Source: UKL13-2 sp036394575
GTDB taxonomy: Bacteria; Pseudomonadota; Gammaproteobacteria; Burkholderiales; Usitatibacteraceae
Direction: 5' to 3'
NCBI GenBank assembly: GCA_036394575.1
Contig: DASWEY010000018.1
Coordinates: forward strand, 26,976-90,975
Length of the DNA: 64,000 bases
The notes under the pieces are model-generated. The model was not told the origin of the DNA and searched no databases. It saw only the letters and a program-made list of their open reading frames with translations. Positions within the stretch are counted from its first letter, which is position 1, and every line of letters starts with the position of its first letter. A program made the translations under genes and the position numbers. Shown here piece after piece: positions 1 through 8,386 of this stretch.

Positions 1-1127
1 GTGATGTGGAAGCCATCTTCGGTGATGAAATCGCGCGGCATTTTCTTTTCACGGTTGGCGACTTCGCTTAAGGGTGCGGCGCTGATTTCCCAGCGATAGG
101 GTTTTGACGATAGCCGCTTGATGGCCGGCATCACGCCGTTCATGCCTTTGACGGCGTATTCGACAGCGGCCTTGCCGAGCGCATAGCTTTGTTCGACGTC
201 CGTTTTCGATGCGATATGGCGCGCGGCGCGTTGCAGGTAATCGGCGACGGCCCAGTGATGCTTGAGTTTCAGTTCGCGCTGGATGAGGCCGGCGATCACC
301 GGCGCGACGCCGCCGAGCTGGGCGTGGCCGAAGGCATCGACCAGGCCCGATTCGGAAATGAATTTGCCGTCCGTGTCTTTGATGCCTTCCGAGACACCGA
401 TGGCGCAGAAGCCGTGCTTCTTCACGGTGGCATCCACCTGCGCCAGGAATTTTTGCGGCTCGAAGGCGATTTCCGGGAACAGCAATAATTGCGGCGCATC
501 GCCCTTTCTTTCGGCGGCGAGTCCGCAGGCGGCGGTGATCCAGCCGGCGTGGCGGCCCATTACTTCCAACACAAACACCTTGGTCGAGGTCTTGGCCATC
601 GAGGCCACATCGAGCCCCGCTTCGCGCATGCTCACCGCCACATATTTGGCGACCGAACCGAAGCCGGGCGAGCAATCGGTGATGGGCAAATCGTTGTCGA
701 CCGTTTTCGGCACATGCACCGCGGTGATCGGATAGCCCAGCGATTCGGAGAGCTGCGAAATTTTCAGGCAGGTGTCGGCGGAATCGCCGCCGCCGTTGTA
801 GAAAAAATAGCCGATGTCGTGCGCCTTGAAGACTTCGATCAGGCGCTCGTATTCGCGGCGATTCTGCTCGGGCGACTTGAGTTTGTAGCGACACGAGCCG
901 AAGGCGCCGGCCGGGGTGTGGCGCAGCGCGCGGATGTTGTCCGCCGATTCCTTCGAGGTATCGATCAGGTCTTCGGTGAGCGCGCCGATGATGCCGTTGC
1001 GCCCCGCGTAGACCTTGCCGATTTCTTTCGGGTATTTGCGCGCGGTTTCGATGACGGCGGCGGCCGAGACATTGATGACCGCGGTGACCCCGCCGGATTG
1101 TGCGTAGAAGGCGTTGCGCGCAGTCAT
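1..1127 (-). CDS. pfp: PPi-dependent 6-phosphofructokinase, 3' end cut by window
   Basis: Catalyses reversible phosphorylation of fructose 6-phosphate with pyrophosphate instead of ATP. The protein reads MTARNAFYAQSGGVTAVI at the N-terminus. At residues 111-117 it has NGGGDSA, with Asp115 at the position where ATP-using enzymes carry Gly. At 140-146 it has PKTVDND, with Lys141 where ATP enzymes carry Gly. Both residues are the recognised PPi signature of the family. MGRHAGW (190-196) is the substrate-binding motif. About 375 residues are visible, so roughly 30-45 C-terminal residues lie beyond the left edge. A GGGGAGG ribosome site precedes the ATG. It lies 35 nt downstream of adk on the same strand and is probably its last operon partner. 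Cofactor use is inferred from motifs. Confidence 0.9.
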   Translation of the reverse strand, partial: MTARNAFYAQSGGVTAVINVSAAAVIETARKYPKEIGKVYAGRNGIIGALTEDLIDTSKESADNIRALRHTPAGAFGSCRYKLKSPEQNRREYERLIEVFKAHDIGYFFYNGGGDSADTCLKISQLSESLGYPITAVHVPKTVDNDLPITDCSPGFGSVAKYVAVSMREAGLDVASMAKTSTKVFVLEVMGRHAGWITAACGLAAERKGDAPQLLLFPEIAFEPQKFLAQVDATVKKHGFCAIGVSEGIKDTDGKFISESGLVDAFGHAQLGGVAPVIAGLIQRELKLKHHWAVADYLQRAARHIASKTDVEQSYALGKAAVEYAVKGMNGVMPAIKRLSSKPYRWEISAAPLSEVANREKKMPRDFITEDGFHI

Positions 1128-1162
1128 GGTCAGCCTCCCCGGCCGCGTAGTTTTGTTGGTGC

Positions 1163-1816
1163 CTAGCCGAGCGCCTTGAAAATCGCGTCGCGAACCTGCT
1201 CGACCTTGCCGATGCCGGGAATTTTCACGTACCTGGGCGCGTTCGGCTGCGCGGACTTCGCCCAACTGCCGTAGTAGTTGACCAGTGGCTCGGTCTGCTC
1301 GTGATAGACGGCGAGACGCTTCTTCACGGTCTCTTCCTTGTCGTCTTCGCGCTGGATCAAATCCTCGCCGGTGACATCGTCCTTGCCGGCCACTTTGGGC
1401 GGATTGAACTTGACGTGATAGGTGCGGCCCGAGGGCTGGTGCACGCGTCGGCCGGACATGCGCTCGATGATCTCGGCATCGTCCACCGCGATTTCCACCA
1501 CGTAGTCGAGTTTGATGCCGGCGGCCTTCATGGCGTCGGCCTGGGGGATGGTGCGCGGGAAACCGTCGAACAGGAAACCCTTGGCGCAATCGGCCTCGGT
1601 AATGCGCTGCTTGACCATGCCGATGATGATGTCGTCCGATATCAGCGCGCCGGAATCCATGATTTTCTTGGCCGCAATACCGAGTTCGGTGCCGTTCTTG
1701 ACGTGGGTACGCAACATGTCGCCGGTGGAGATTTGCGGGATGCCGTATTTTTCCTTGATATATCCGGCCTGCGTGCCTTTGCCCGCACCGGGGCCCCCGA
1801 GTAGGATCAATCGCAT
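1163..1816 (-). CDS. adk: Adenylate kinase
   Basis: Interconverts ATP plus AMP with two ADP in the cytoplasm. The 217-residue protein is standard length for the long bacterial form. It opens with the P-loop GGPGAGKGT (residues 7-15), has the NMP-binding STGDMLR segment, the FDGFPRT motif, and a LID domain starting GRRVHQPSGRTYH. The LID carries no zinc cysteines, as in most Proteobacteria. A GGAG ribosome site lies 5 nt before the ATG. It sits between kdsB upstream and the PPi-phosphofructokinase gene downstream, all on the minus strand. Confidence 0.97.
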   Translation of the reverse strand: MRLILLGGPGAGKGTQAGYIKEKYGIPQISTGDMLRTHVKNGTELGIAAKKIMDSGALISDDIIIGMVKQRITEADCAKGFLFDGFPRTIPQADAMKAAGIKLDYVVEIAVDDAEIIERMSGRRVHQPSGRTYHVKFNPPKVAGKDDVTGEDLIQREDDKEETVKKRLAVYHEQTEPLVNYYGSWAKSAQPNAPRYVKIPGIGKVEQVRDAIFKALG

Positions 1817-1882
1817 TTTTCTCCGCCTGTCGTTGTTTTAGTTGCGCTGTACTTGTTTCACCCTGGGCGCGATTTTACCTTG

Positions 1883-2653
1883 TTATTTGAACAAGGCCCT
1901 GACCCGCGTCAGGTCTTCGGGCGTGTCCACGCCAGGCGCCACTTCACCGGCCCAATCGTGCACCGCGATGCGGTAGCCGTAGTGCATGGCGCGCAACTGC
2001 TCCAGCGCCTCGATCTGCTCGGCCGGCGCCGGCAGCAATCCGGCATAGCGTTTGAGGAAGGCGGCGCGATAGGCGTAGATGCCGATGTGCCGGCGGGCGA
2101 TGAAATTATCGGGCAGGTGTTCGCGGCCGGCGGCGAAGGCGTCGCGCGCCCAGGGAATCGGCGCGCGGCTGAAATACTGCGCATAGCCGGCGGCGTCGCA
2201 CACCACCTTCACCACGTTCGGGTTGAAAAATTCGGCGGCATCGATGATCGCGTGCGCGGCGGTGGCGATCGCGACCTGCGTTTTTTCGGCGAGTGTGACC
2301 GCAGCCGCGCGGATCAGCGCCGGCGCGATCAGCGGCTCATCGCCCTGCACATTGACGACGATGGCCTCATCGCCAAGCTGCAGCTGCGCCACCACTTCGG
2401 CGAGACGGTCGGTGCCGGTGGAATGATCGCCGCGCGTCATCAGCACGTTTACGCCATGCGCCTCGCAGGCGGCTTTCACATCGCGGTGATCGGTCGCCAC
2501 CCACACTGCCGTCGCGCCGCTGTGGGCGGCCCGCTCGGCGACGCGCGCCACCATCGGCTTGCCGGCGATATCGGCCAGCGGTTTGCCAGGCAGCCGCGTC
2601 GAGGCGAAGCGCGCCGGAATGACCGCGATGAAATCAGGCGGCGATGCCATCAA
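1883..2653 (-). CDS. kdsB: 3-deoxy-manno-octulosonate cytidylyltransferase
   Basis: Activates Kdo as CMP-Kdo for lipopolysaccharide inner-core synthesis. The 256-residue protein has the nucleotide-binding N-terminus FIAVIPARFASTRLPGKPL (residues 8-26), the VNVQGDEPLI metal/nucleotide motif, and the HIGIYAYR segment typical of KdsB. It starts 18 nt downstream of the Trm112-like gene and follows lpxK, so two LPS genes are carried in the same minus-strand run. Length and motifs are normal. Confidence 0.96.
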   Translation of the reverse strand: MMASPPDFIAVIPARFASTRLPGKPLADIAGKPMVARVAERAAHSGATAVWVATDHRDVKAACEAHGVNVLMTRGDHSTGTDRLAEVVAQLQLGDEAIVVNVQGDEPLIAPALIRAAAVTLAEKTQVAIATAAHAIIDAAEFFNPNVVKVVCDAAGYAQYFSRAPIPWARDAFAAGREHLPDNFIARRHIGIYAYRAAFLKRYAGLLPAPAEQIEALEQLRAMHYGYRIAVHDWAGEVAPGVDTPEDLTRVRALFK

Positions 2654-2671
2654 CCGGCGCTCGGTCGGCGC

Positions 2672-2860
2672 TCAGTCCGCATACTCGTCGGGACCGAGCG
2701 CGCGGGCCTCGTCGACCAGCATCACCGGAATGCCGTCGCGGATCGGATAGGCCAGGCGCGCGGAGCGGGACACCAGTTCGGTCTTGTCGCGCGACAGCAG
2801 CAAGGGGCCCTTGGTGACGGGACAGACTAGTATTTCCAGCAGTTTGGGATCCAGGCTCAT
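2672..2860 (-). CDS. Trm112/YcaR-family small protein
   Basis: A 62-residue protein beginning MSLDPKLLEILVCPVTKGPL. Members of this family sit between lpxK and kdsB in many Proteobacteria, and the function is not established. A single CP motif (residues 13-14) remains where zinc-ribbon members have two Cys pairs, so zinc binding is doubtful. The ATG at 2860 was chosen over an upstream in-frame start because the family begins here and the longer frame overlaps lpxK. It is 25 nt after the lpxK stop and 18 nt before the kdsB start. Confidence 0.88.
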   Translation of the reverse strand: MSLDPKLLEILVCPVTKGPLLLSRDKTELVSRSARLAYPIRDGIPVMLVDEARALGPDEYAD

Positions 2861-2885
2861 GGGGCTTTCGCTAACGGTAGGGTAA

Positions 2886-3965
2886 TCAGTGCCTGCGCGA
2901 TTTGATGCTGCGCAGACGCTGCAGGATGAGTTCATGAAACGCGGCGGGCAACTCGGCATCGACCCGCAGGTACCAGCAGCGCGCGTCCGCAAACGCCATG
3001 CATTTTACCGCGTCCTTTTCGGTCATCAGGATCAGATCGCCGTCCGGCAGGGCAAGATCCCCCGCGCTGAAGCGATGATGATCGGCAAAGGGATGATTAT
3101 TGGTGCGCAGCCCCAGTCGCTGCAAATGCGCAAAAAAGCGCTGCGGCCGCGCGATCCCGGCCAGGGCATGAATGCGTTTGCCGCCGACCGCGGCGATGAA
3201 TTCCGCGACGCCCAGCTGTTGGCCGCTGCGCAGATTGATCAGGCGTTCGGCGCCGAGACTGATGGCAAAGGTCGGCAGGGTGCGCCCGCCGAAGCTGCGT
3301 CCGTTGCCGTAGACCGCGATGGCGTCGACCGATTCCAGGCGCGACACCGGCTCGCGCAATGGCCCGGCCGGCAATAGCACGCCATTGCCCACGCCCTGGC
3401 TGCCATCGAGCACCGCGATCTCGATATCGCGGGCCAGGGCATAGTGCTGCAAGCCGTCGTCGCCGATGACGACATCGACTTCAGGATGGCGCTTGCGCAA
3501 GGCCCGCGCCGCCACCGCCCGATCGCGGCCGATGAACACCGGACAGCCAAGCCGTCCGGCCAGCAATAGCGGCTCGTCGCCGAAAACGGCAGCGGCATCG
3601 GGCCGGGCAACGTCGACCTCAATTGCCGGATCGCTCCTGGCCACCACTCGATTTGATCCATACCCGCGCGACACCACCCCCGGCCGATAGCCGCGCGTCC
3701 GCAGCATTTCGACCAGGGCCAGCACCAGCGGGGTTTTGCCGGAGCCGCCGACCGTGATATTGCCGACGATGATCACCGGCGCGTCGATGCGCGTGCTGCT
3801 GCGCAGGCCCAGGCGGAACGACCAGCGCCGCAAGGCGACGCCGAGCGCGAACAGCCAGGACAGCGGACGCAGCAGCAGTTGCCACCAACTGTTGCGCTGC
3901 CATTCGCGGGTCAGCCAAGACTCCAGCCAGGCCCGCGAAAAGAGCGTGGCCGAAGAGGTGGGCAT
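2886..3965 (-). CDS. lpxK: Tetraacyldisaccharide 4'-kinase
   Basis: Phosphorylates the 4' position of the lipid A disaccharide precursor at the inner face of the inner membrane. The 359-residue protein has an N-terminal hydrophobic segment (around residues 28-45, LLLRPLSWLFALGVAL), the Walker A VGNITVGGSGKTP, the VSRGYG motif, and VIGDDGLQHYAL, all characteristic of LpxK. It follows exbD by 12 nt and precedes the Trm112-like gene and kdsB, an arrangement widely seen in betaproteobacteria. Confidence 0.96.
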   Translation of the reverse strand: MPTSSATLFSRAWLESWLTREWQRNSWWQLLLRPLSWLFALGVALRRWSFRLGLRSSTRIDAPVIIVGNITVGGSGKTPLVLALVEMLRTRGYRPGVVSRGYGSNRVVARSDPAIEVDVARPDAAAVFGDEPLLLAGRLGCPVFIGRDRAVAARALRKRHPEVDVVIGDDGLQHYALARDIEIAVLDGSQGVGNGVLLPAGPLREPVSRLESVDAIAVYGNGRSFGGRTLPTFAISLGAERLINLRSGQQLGVAEFIAAVGGKRIHALAGIARPQRFFAHLQRLGLRTNNHPFADHHRFSAGDLALPDGDLILMTEKDAVKCMAFADARCWYLRVDAELPAAFHELILQRLRSIKSRRH

Positions 3966-3977
3966 GGCCGCGCCGCC

Positions 3978-4403
3978 TTACTTGGACTTGGCCTGGGTGG
4001 TGAAGGAAATCTTGGTGTAGCCGTCGATGCGCGCGGCCTCCATCACATTGATCACCGCCTGATGGGTGGCGCCGGCATCGGCGCCGATGGCAATCACCGG
4101 ATCCTTCATGCTGGCGGCGGCGGCGGCATCGCGCAGCGCGTTGGCGAAGGCCTCGACACCACCGAAGGCGACCGGATTGCCGTTGATGGCGTACTTGCCG
4201 TTGGTATCCACGCCGATGTTGAGCACCTGCGGGCGATCGGGCGCCTTGTCGGCGCTGGCCTCGGGCAGGTTGATCTGCAATTCGGTGTACTTCGAATAGG
4301 TCGTGGTGACCAGCACGAAAATCAGGATCACCAGCAGCAGGTCGATCAGCGGGATGAAATTGATTTCCGGTTCTTCGCGACCGCGGCCGCGGCGAAAATT
4401 CAC
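3978..4403 (-). CDS. exbD: ExbD/TolR-family biopolymer transport protein
   Basis: Partner of ExbB in the proton-driven motor energising TonB- or Tol-type outer-membrane processes. The 141-residue protein has a short cytoplasmic N-terminus (MNFRRGRGREEPEINFIPL), one transmembrane helix (about residues 18-37) with the conserved proton-path Asp21, then a periplasmic domain. Its ATG overlaps the exbB stop by four bases (ATGA), implying translational coupling. There is no tonB gene nearby, so whether it serves TonB or a Tol-like system is not decided by the sequence. Confidence 0.93.
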   Translation of the reverse strand: MNFRRGRGREEPEINFIPLIDLLLVILIFVLVTTTYSKYTELQINLPEASADKAPDRPQVLNIGVDTNGKYAINGNPVAFGGVEAFANALRDAAAAASMKDPVIAIGADAGATHQAVINVMEAARIDGYTKISFTTQAKSK

Positions 4404-5005
4404 TTGCGCTCTCCATGCAGGGTTTCGACCAGCTTGATGCCCTGCTGCTCCATATCGACCACCATCACATCGACCTTGCCGCGGAAATGGCGATAGAAGA
4501 TCAGCGCCGGCACCGCCACCGCGATGCCCGCAGCGGTGTTGTAGAGCGCGATCGAAATGCCGTGCGCGAGCTGCGCCGGGTTCGAGCCCTGCGGCCCGGT
4601 CGAGCCGAAGATCTCGATCATCCCCACCACCGTACCGAACAGGCCCAGCAGCGGCGCGACCGTGGCGATGGTGCCCAGGCCGACGAGGAAGCGCTCCATT
4701 TCGACCATCACCGCGCGGCCGGTTTCCTCCATCGATTCCTTCATGATTTCGCGCGAGGTCTGCACATTGGCGAGTCCGGCAGCAAAGATGCGCCCGAGAA
4801 AGGAATTCTCGCTGAGCTTGCCGATCAACTCGCCGGTCGCGCCCTGGGCACGATAAGCCTGCACGGTGTCGTTGAACAGATTGTCCGGCAGTACCGAGGA
4901 GCGCCGCAGGGTCCAGAAACGTTCACCGATGATGGCGACGGTGATGACCGAACACAGGATGATGAGCCAGATTGGCCAGCCGGCCGCTTGAATGATGGAC
5001 AACAA
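4400..5005 (-). CDS. exbB: ExbB/TolQ-family proton channel
   Basis: Inner-membrane proton channel subunit acting with ExbD. The protein begins LLSIIQAAGWPIW, matching the usual ExbB start. I place the start at the TTG at 5005 (or 5002), because AGGGGG lies 6 nt upstream (9 for the second TTG). An in-frame TTG at 5068 would add 21 poorly hydrophobic residues. Three transmembrane segments are visible, the last two around TIATVAPLLGLFGTVVGM and ISIALYNTAAGIAVAVPAL. It appears to head the minus-strand operon running down to the phosphofructokinase gene. Confidence 0.92.
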   Translation of the reverse strand: MLSIIQAAGWPIWLIILCSVITVAIIGERFWTLRRSSVLPDNLFNDTVQAYRAQGATGELIGKLSENSFLGRIFAAGLANVQTSREIMKESMEETGRAVMVEMERFLVGLGTIATVAPLLGLFGTVVGMIEIFGSTGPQGSNPAQLAHGISIALYNTAAGIAVAVPALIFYRHFRGKVDVMVVDMEQQGIKLVETLHGERK

Positions 5006-5600
5006 TGGAAACCCCCTGAAAACAATGATCGCCCCGTCGCGGCGTGGATGCCGCGCAATTGACGGCAATGGTTCGCGATCAGCGCACGCACTTTAGCTTA
5101 ACACCCAACAGGTTCACAAGAGCGCGCACGCCGACTTTTGTAAATCAATACGCAAGGTTTGTGATGGCGGGGCAAGCTTACAAATTTGTCAGCTTCGGCA
5201 AATTCATGACCCAGCAAAAAAATATCGGCGCACATCGCACTTTGCTGCCGGTCCGGCGATGGCATGGAAACAACCGTGCAAATTTTTTGTAGCCGATCCG
5301 CGACAGCTCCGAACGCCTTTACTGACGCGGGCCTCAAGGTAGGGACCGCGCCCCTGCTGGCGTTCCGGGCGATCCGCAAAAATCATCCACAGACCCTGTG
5401 GATAACTCTGTGAGTTCTATTTGTGCACATTAGCTAAGTCACGAAACTGTAACGGTTTTTTCTTGTGCGCCTAAAAATTGAACGTTGGCGAATAGCGATA
5501 TGAATCAGTGGCTTGGAAATTTCTTCCCTCTGCGGCCGGGGGCCCAATTCGCCGGTTTTACCGCTTCGAGGCGCGCATTTTCGGGTGTTACCATCGGTGC
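5006..5600. other. Divergent intergenic region exbB/xseA
   Basis: About 600 bp separate the divergent exbB and xseA genes. I see no convincing gene here: the open frames are short and lack ribosome sites. The only clear structure is a pair of facing DnaA-box-like 9-mers at 5383-5405. Promoters for both flanking genes must lie in this stretch but I cannot place them. Confidence 0.5.
5383..5405. promoter_or_regulatory. Inverted pair of DnaA-box-like sites
   Basis: TCATCCACA (5383-5391, one mismatch to TTATCCACA) faces TGTGGATAA (5397-5405, exact reverse complement of the consensus). They form a perfect 8-bp inverted repeat ATCCACAG/CTGTGGAT around ACC. DnaA binding is an inference from the consensus only. 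No AT-rich unwinding element or dnaA/dnaN gene is near, so I do not call an origin. Confidence 0.4.
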
Positions 5601-7025
5601 ATGAATAGCGATGACGATCTTCCCCTGTTCGCCGCAACGCCCAAACCAGCGCCCAAACCGCAGGCGCGGCCGGAAGCGGCCGCACGCGTGATTGCCGTCT
5701 CGGAACTGAACCGCCGCGTGCGCAATTTGCTGGAAGCCAATCTGGAACTGCTGTGGATATCCGGCGAAATCTCCAATCTGGTGCGCGCGGCCAGCGGCCA
5801 CTGGTATTTTTCGCTCAAGGACGACGCCGCCCAGGTGCGCTGCGTGATGTTCCGCCAGCGCGCCCAGGCGCTGCCCTTCACCCCCGAAAACGGCATGCAG
5901 GTCGAGGTGCGCGCCCTGCCCTCGCTGTATGAGCCGCGCGGCGAATTTCAGCTCGGTGTCGAGACCATGCGCCGCGCCGGCATGGGCGCGCTGTTCGAGG
6001 CCTTCGAGCGCCTCAAGGCCAGGCTGGCCGCGGCCGGCCTGTTCGACGAGGCGCGCAAAAAGCCGCTGCCGGTCTTTCCACGCACCATCGGCGTCGTCAC
6101 CTCCCTGCAGGCCGCCGCCCTGCGCGATGTACTGACCACCCTGAAGCGGCGCGCGCCGATGCTCAAGGTAATCATTTATCCGACCCCGGTGCAGGGCGCG
6201 TCGGCACCGGCGGAGATCGCCGCCGCCATCGATCATGCACGCGAACGCGGCGAAGTCGAGGTGCTGATCATCTGCCGGGGTGGCGGCAGCATCGAGGATT
6301 TATGGTCGTTCAACGAGGAGATCGTCGCCCGGGCCATTGTGCGGCTGCAGAACGAGACGACGATCCCGGTGGTGTCCGGGATCGGCCATGAAACCGATTT
6401 CACCATCTGCGATTTTGTCGCCGACCGGCGCGCGCCGACTCCGACCGCGGCGGCCGAGCTGGTGTCGCCCGATCGCGAGGAACTGCTTGCGCAGGCCGCG
6501 GCCATCCGCGCCCAGCTGGCACGCATCATGCGCCGCCGCCTCGATACCGCGCAGCAGCGCATCGACCATGCAGCCCGCGGCCTGCTATCCCCCACCGAAC
6601 GCCTGAAGCGCGAACGCGACCGCCTCGCCCTGCTGGCCGCGCGCGCGCGCCATGCGCTGACCGGCCGGCGCGATGATGCCGCCTACCAGATCACCCTGAT
6701 GCGACAACGCCTGCGCGCGCAGCGCCCGTCGATGGTCGATCTGCGCGAGATGCTGGCGCGTCGCCGCCAGGCCTTGCGCGACGCCGGTCTGCGCGGGATG
6801 CAGCAGCGCCAGCAACGATTGTCCGGCCTGCATCAGGCGCTGAGCTTGCTGTCGCCCGACCAGGTGCTGGAACGCGGCTACAGCATCGTCGAGCGGGTGC
6901 AGGCAGGCGGCGCCATCCTGCGCGATGCGCGCGACACGCACGAAGGCGAGCCGCTATCTGTACGCCTGGCGCGCGGCCGCATCGGCGTGGTGGTGACGAA
7001 GGCGGGCAGCGATTCGCGCGAATAA
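5601..7025 (+). CDS. xseA: Exodeoxyribonuclease VII large subunit
   Basis: Large subunit of the single-strand-specific exonuclease VII. The 474-residue protein has the N-terminal OB fold (ISVSELNRRVRNLLE-like start through WISGEISNLVRAASGHWYF), the central catalytic domain with PRTIGVVTS, RGGGSIEDLWSFN and GHETDFTICDFVADRRAPTPTAAAEL, then a long Arg-rich helical region and C-terminal domain. The ATG at 5601 (MNSDDDLPLF) was chosen over an in-frame upstream start at 5508, which adds residues foreign to the family. xseB, the small subunit, is not adjacent. Confidence 0.95.
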   Translation: MNSDDDLPLFAATPKPAPKPQARPEAAARVIAVSELNRRVRNLLEANLELLWISGEISNLVRAASGHWYFSLKDDAAQVRCVMFRQRAQALPFTPENGMQVEVRALPSLYEPRGEFQLGVETMRRAGMGALFEAFERLKARLAAAGLFDEARKKPLPVFPRTIGVVTSLQAAALRDVLTTLKRRAPMLKVIIYPTPVQGASAPAEIAAAIDHARERGEVEVLIICRGGGSIEDLWSFNEEIVARAIVRLQNETTIPVVSGIGHETDFTICDFVADRRAPTPTAAAELVSPDREELLAQAAAIRAQLARIMRRRLDTAQQRIDHAARGLLSPTERLKRERDRLALLAARARHALTGRRDDAAYQITLMRQRLRAQRPSMVDLREMLARRRQALRDAGLRGMQQRQQRLSGLHQALSLLSPDQVLERGYSIVERVQAGGAILRDARDTHEGEPLSVRLARGRIGVVVTKAGSDSRE

Positions 7026-7134
7026 TTTCCGGTCGCACCCCTGTCCGGCCCGCAGATGCCGCCAGGCGGCGCTTGCCAGTCTCCGTGTCGCGGCGTAATG
7101 TGGTTCCCCCACCAACAATAATCCGGAGGACAGC

Positions 7135-7368
7135 ATGGCGAAGAAAAGCGAAAAGGGCAGCTCGTCGGTTTACAAGGTCATTGAACTGGTTGGCACCAGC
7201 AATACCTCCTGGTCCGATGCCGCGAAGAACGCGATCAAGAGCGCCAGCAAGACCTTGCGCGATATCCGCGTCGCCGAAGTTTCCAAGCTGGACGTCAAGG
7301 TCGGCAAGAACGGCGAGATGATCTTTCGCGCCAAGATGAAGCTGTCGTTCAAGTACCACCAGGAATAG
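7135..7368 (+). CDS. Dodecin-family flavin-binding protein
   Basis: A 77-residue protein with the dodecin pattern: VYKVIELVGTSNTSWSDAAKNA, then ASKTLRDIRVAEVSKLDVKV, then a last strand FRAKMKLSFKY. Dodecins form hollow dodecamers that store or buffer flavins. The Trp in SNTSWSDA is the residue that stacks on the flavin. GGAGG lies 6 nt upstream of the ATG. It follows xseA on the same strand after about 110 nt and converges with miaA, so it may be independently transcribed. Confidence 0.93.
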   Translation: MAKKSEKGSSSVYKVIELVGTSNTSWSDAAKNAIKSASKTLRDIRVAEVSKLDVKVGKNGEMIFRAKMKLSFKYHQE

Positions 7369-7386
7369 ACGACGACTGGCGTCGCT

Positions 7387-8361
7387 TCAATCGGCGCTGC
7401 CCCTCTCCAGAAAAACCGCAACCCGCTGTTGCACTGCCTGCGCGAGATCCTCGCGCAGGCAGTCGAACATTTCCGCCGCCGGCATCGATCGCAGCCAGGT
7501 CAGTTGGCGTTTGGCCAACTGGCGGGTGGCGGCAAGGGCGGTTTCGCGCAGCGCGGCCGCATCGATACCACCCTCAAGATATTGCCAGGCCTGGCGATAG
7601 CCGACCGCGCGCATCGACGGCATATCGGGATCGAGCGCGTAGCGCCTGCGCAGCAGGCGTACTTCATCGAGCAATCCGGCTTCAAGCATGGCGTCGAAAC
7701 GCGCGGCGATGCGCCCATGCAGCGCCGCACGCTCACCCGGCGCCAGGCCGATGAGCAGTGAGGCATGCGCAAACGCCGCCGGCCCCTGCTCCTGCCCGCG
7801 CGTCTGCAATTGCGAAATCGGCGTACCGCTCAGACGATAGACCTCGAGCGCGCGCTGGATGCGCTGGGTATCGGTCGGGTGCAGGCGCGCGGCGGTGACG
7901 GCATCGACGCGTTGCAGTTCGGCATACAGCGCCGCCAGCCCTTCGCCGGCGAGCAGCGTTTCCAGTTGACGCCGTACGCCCGCATCGGCCGCCGGCATAT
8001 CGCTGATGCCTTCGAGCAGCGCCTTGGCATAGAGCATGGTGCCGCCGACCAGCAACGGCGTTCTGCCGCGAGCCAGGGCATCGGCAATGGCGGCATTGGC
8101 GTCCACGCAAAAACGTGCCGCGGAATAGGCTTCGGGCGGATCGATCAGATCGATCAGTCGGTGCGGATATTGCTGCAGGGTAGCGGCATCCGGCTTGGCG
8201 GTGCCAATATTCATGCCGCGATACACCAGGGCGGAATCCACGCTGATGATTTCAAGCGGGCGACGAGTCGCAAAATGATCGACCAGGCGGAAGGCCAGCG
8301 CGGTCTTACCCGAGGCCGTGGGGCCGAGCAGAAAGATGACCTTGGCCCCGCTCGTCGTCAT
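7387..8361 (-). CDS. miaA: tRNA dimethylallyltransferase
   Basis: Adds the dimethylallyl group to A37 of tRNAs reading UNN codons. The protein has the P-loop GPTASGKT at residues 13-20, ISVDSALVYRGMNIGTAKP (the family substrate-binding motif), VGGTMLYAKALLEG and QRIQRALEVY. I start at the ATG at 8361 (MTTSGAKVIFLLGP), giving 324 residues as in the family. The open frame extends upstream to 8505, but that part overlaps mutL and is unrelated. mutL ends 25 nt upstream; hfq is not downstream here. Confidence 0.95.
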   Translation of the reverse strand: MTTSGAKVIFLLGPTASGKTALAFRLVDHFATRRPLEIISVDSALVYRGMNIGTAKPDAATLQQYPHRLIDLIDPPEAYSAARFCVDANAAIADALARGRTPLLVGGTMLYAKALLEGISDMPAADAGVRRQLETLLAGEGLAALYAELQRVDAVTAARLHPTDTQRIQRALEVYRLSGTPISQLQTRGQEQGPAAFAHASLLIGLAPGERAALHGRIAARFDAMLEAGLLDEVRLLRRRYALDPDMPSMRAVGYRQAWQYLEGGIDAAALRETALAATRQLAKRQLTWLRSMPAAEMFDCLREDLAQAVQQRVAVFLERGSAD

Positions 8362-8386
8362 CGCTGCGTTGTCATGGTTGCAGCGC

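Noticed and set aside
1301..1804. Plus-strand frame over adk, and many similar long frames opposite real genes
   Set aside because: They are shadows from the GC-rich third positions of real genes and show no family motifs.
5383..5405. Replication origin
   Set aside because: Only two DnaA-like boxes, no AT-rich region, and no dnaA, dnaN, parAB or gidA-type neighbours.
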